Of a stretch of DNA of 5,536 nucleotides, positions 5,231 through 5,536 are shown one piece after another. The DNA comes from Actinoplanes liguriensis. Its GTDB lineage: Bacteria; Actinomycetota; Actinomycetes; Mycobacteriales; Micromonosporaceae. The position numbers were made by a program, and so were the translations under genes. Under the pieces are notes generated by a model. That model ran no database searches, was not told where the DNA came from, and saw nothing but the letters and a program-made list of their open reading frames with translations. Positions within the stretch are counted from its first letter, which is position 1, and every line of letters begins with the position of its first letter. The stretch covers positions 9,459 through 14,994 of the forward strand of contig KL571389.1 of assembly GCA_000715855.1 (NCBI GenBank), written 5' to 3'.

Positions 5231-5392
5231 ATGTTCGTCTACGTCGACGACGTGGACGCGACGCTCGCACGGCTCCGGGGCCACGCGCCGGTGCTGCGGG
5301 AGGCGGCGGACATGCCGTGGGGCGAGCGGATCGCCTACCTCGCCGACCCGGACGACAACCCGGTGGCGATCGCCGCCCCGATCAGCGGCTGA
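5231..5392 (+). pseudogene. VOC/glyoxalase-fold protein, C-terminal half only (probable remnant)
   Basis: The frame reads RFEMFVYVDDVDATLARL, then ADMPWGERIAYLADPDDNP and VAIAAPISG before TGA at 5390. This is the second beta-alpha-beta-beta-beta module of the vicinal oxygen chelate fold (glyoxalase, bleomycin-resistance and dioxygenase relatives), normally about 120-130 residues in two modules. Only about 56 recognisable residues are here. The frame stays open back to 5165 inside the monooxygenase gene, but that part does not resemble a VOC domain, and the first standard start, ATG 5231, sits inside the first strand with no ribosome-binding site. The usual metal-ligand Glu near the end (DPxGNxxEL) is replaced by VAI. 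The best reading is a gene that lost its first half in a deletion ending near 5205-5222. A functional single-module protein is less likely but not excluded. Confidence 0.7.
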
Positions 5393-5522
5393 GCTCGAAG
5401 AACTCGGTGACCAGCTCGGCGGTGTTCACGTCCGGGCTGGTCCGGCCGACGACGAACGCGGCGGGCGCGCGCCGCGGGCCGGGGATGGTGTGGCCGCCGC
5501 CGTGGACCGTGTAGAGCGTGAC
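5382..5522 (-). CDS. LpqC/PHB-depolymerase-like alpha/beta-hydrolase esterase (C-terminal 46 residues, cut by contig end)
   Basis: The minus strand is open from the adapter boundary at 5522 to TGA at 5384-5382 and reads VTLYTVHGGGHTIPGP, then DVNTAELVTEFFELSR. The pattern LYTVxGGGHTxPG followed by a final TAEL(I/V)xxFF helix is the end of the polyhydroxybutyrate-depolymerase/feruloyl-esterase-like hydrolases (LpqC type). The His of GGGH would be the catalytic histidine of the Ser-Asp-His triad. These are usually secreted or lipid-anchored proteins of about 300 residues; the nucleophile elbow and any signal peptide lie outside the contig. Trp is more usual than Ile in GGGHTWPG. Its 3' end overlaps the VOC remnant stop by 11 bp, tail to tail. 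Confidence 0.75.
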   Translation of the reverse strand, partial: VTLYTVHGGGHTIPGPRRAPAAFVVGRTSPDVNTAELVTEFFELSR

Positions 5523-5536
5523 CTGTCTCTTATACA
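5523..5536 (+). other. Sequencing adapter remnant: first 14 nt of the Tn5/Nextera mosaic end
   Basis: CTGTCTCTTATACA equals the first 14 of the 19 bases of the mosaic-end adapter used in transposase-based library preparation. It sits at the very last base of the window, in an AT-rich composition unlike the DNA before it. It is an untrimmed artefact, so it should not be read as genomic sequence or as a transposon end. Confidence 0.92.

Noticed and set aside
5137..5514. Plus-strand open frame running over the VOC remnant and esterase
   Set aside because: It is in a different frame from the VOC-like reading and is antisense to the esterase; the product looks random.
5523..5536. Tn5-type transposon end
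   Set aside because: Perfect match to the synthetic mosaic end at the last base, with no transposase or target duplication: library adapter, not a genomic mobile element.

Overview
The window is high-GC DNA whose genes use G/C-ending codons heavily. Together with the protein families present (a PPOX-class, probably F420-dependent flavin/deazaflavin oxidoreductase, a TetR regulator beside an aromatic-type FAD monooxygenase, and a lar operon), it suggests a soil-type actinomycete such as a Micromonosporaceae/Actinoplanes relative. The taxon is inferred; no rRNA or marker gene is present. The last 14 bases match the start of the Nextera/Tn5 mosaic-end adapter, so the right edge is the end of a short-read contig and not biological sequence.

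Left half, minus strand: a tightly packed operon larA (2432-1113), larE (1103-276), larB (283 to beyond base 1). LarB and LarE make part of the nickel-pincer nucleotide (NPN) cofactor and LarA is the NPN-dependent racemase/epimerase that uses it. LarC, the nickel insertase, is not in view and would be expected beyond the left edge. LarA keeps the cofactor lysine and the histidines of the family, but its surrounding sequence departs from the classical lactate racemase pattern as I recall it, so its 2-hydroxyacid substrate is open. Its C-terminus carries a short PPLA repeat tail.

Middle: 150 bp of divergent intergenic DNA (2433-2582) separates larA from a small PPOX-class oxidoreductase gene (2583-3005, plus). 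It contains a perfect 13-bp palindrome near larA and a -10-like TAGGGT placed so that the PPOX mRNA could be leaderless. The PPOX gene converges on a TetR-family repressor gene (3680-3069, minus) across a 63-bp GC-rich hairpin region.

Right half: the TetR gene is divergent from a rifampicin-monooxygenase-like FAD hydroxylase gene (3771-5204, plus). Their 90-bp spacer has two copies of an operator ACGAGAC-N6-GTCTCGT; the second is extended to perfect 14-bp arms. This is a self-contained, ligand-inducible repressor plus monooxygenase cassette, most simply read as a detoxification or antibiotic-modifying unit. Directly after the monooxygenase stop lies the C-terminal half of a VOC/glyoxalase-fold protein with no normal start (5231-5392), probably a deletion remnant. 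Finally, the C-terminus of an LpqC/PHB-depolymerase-like esterase is read on the minus strand up to the adapter (5522-5382).

I see no RNA genes, CRISPR arrays, transposases or attachment sites.
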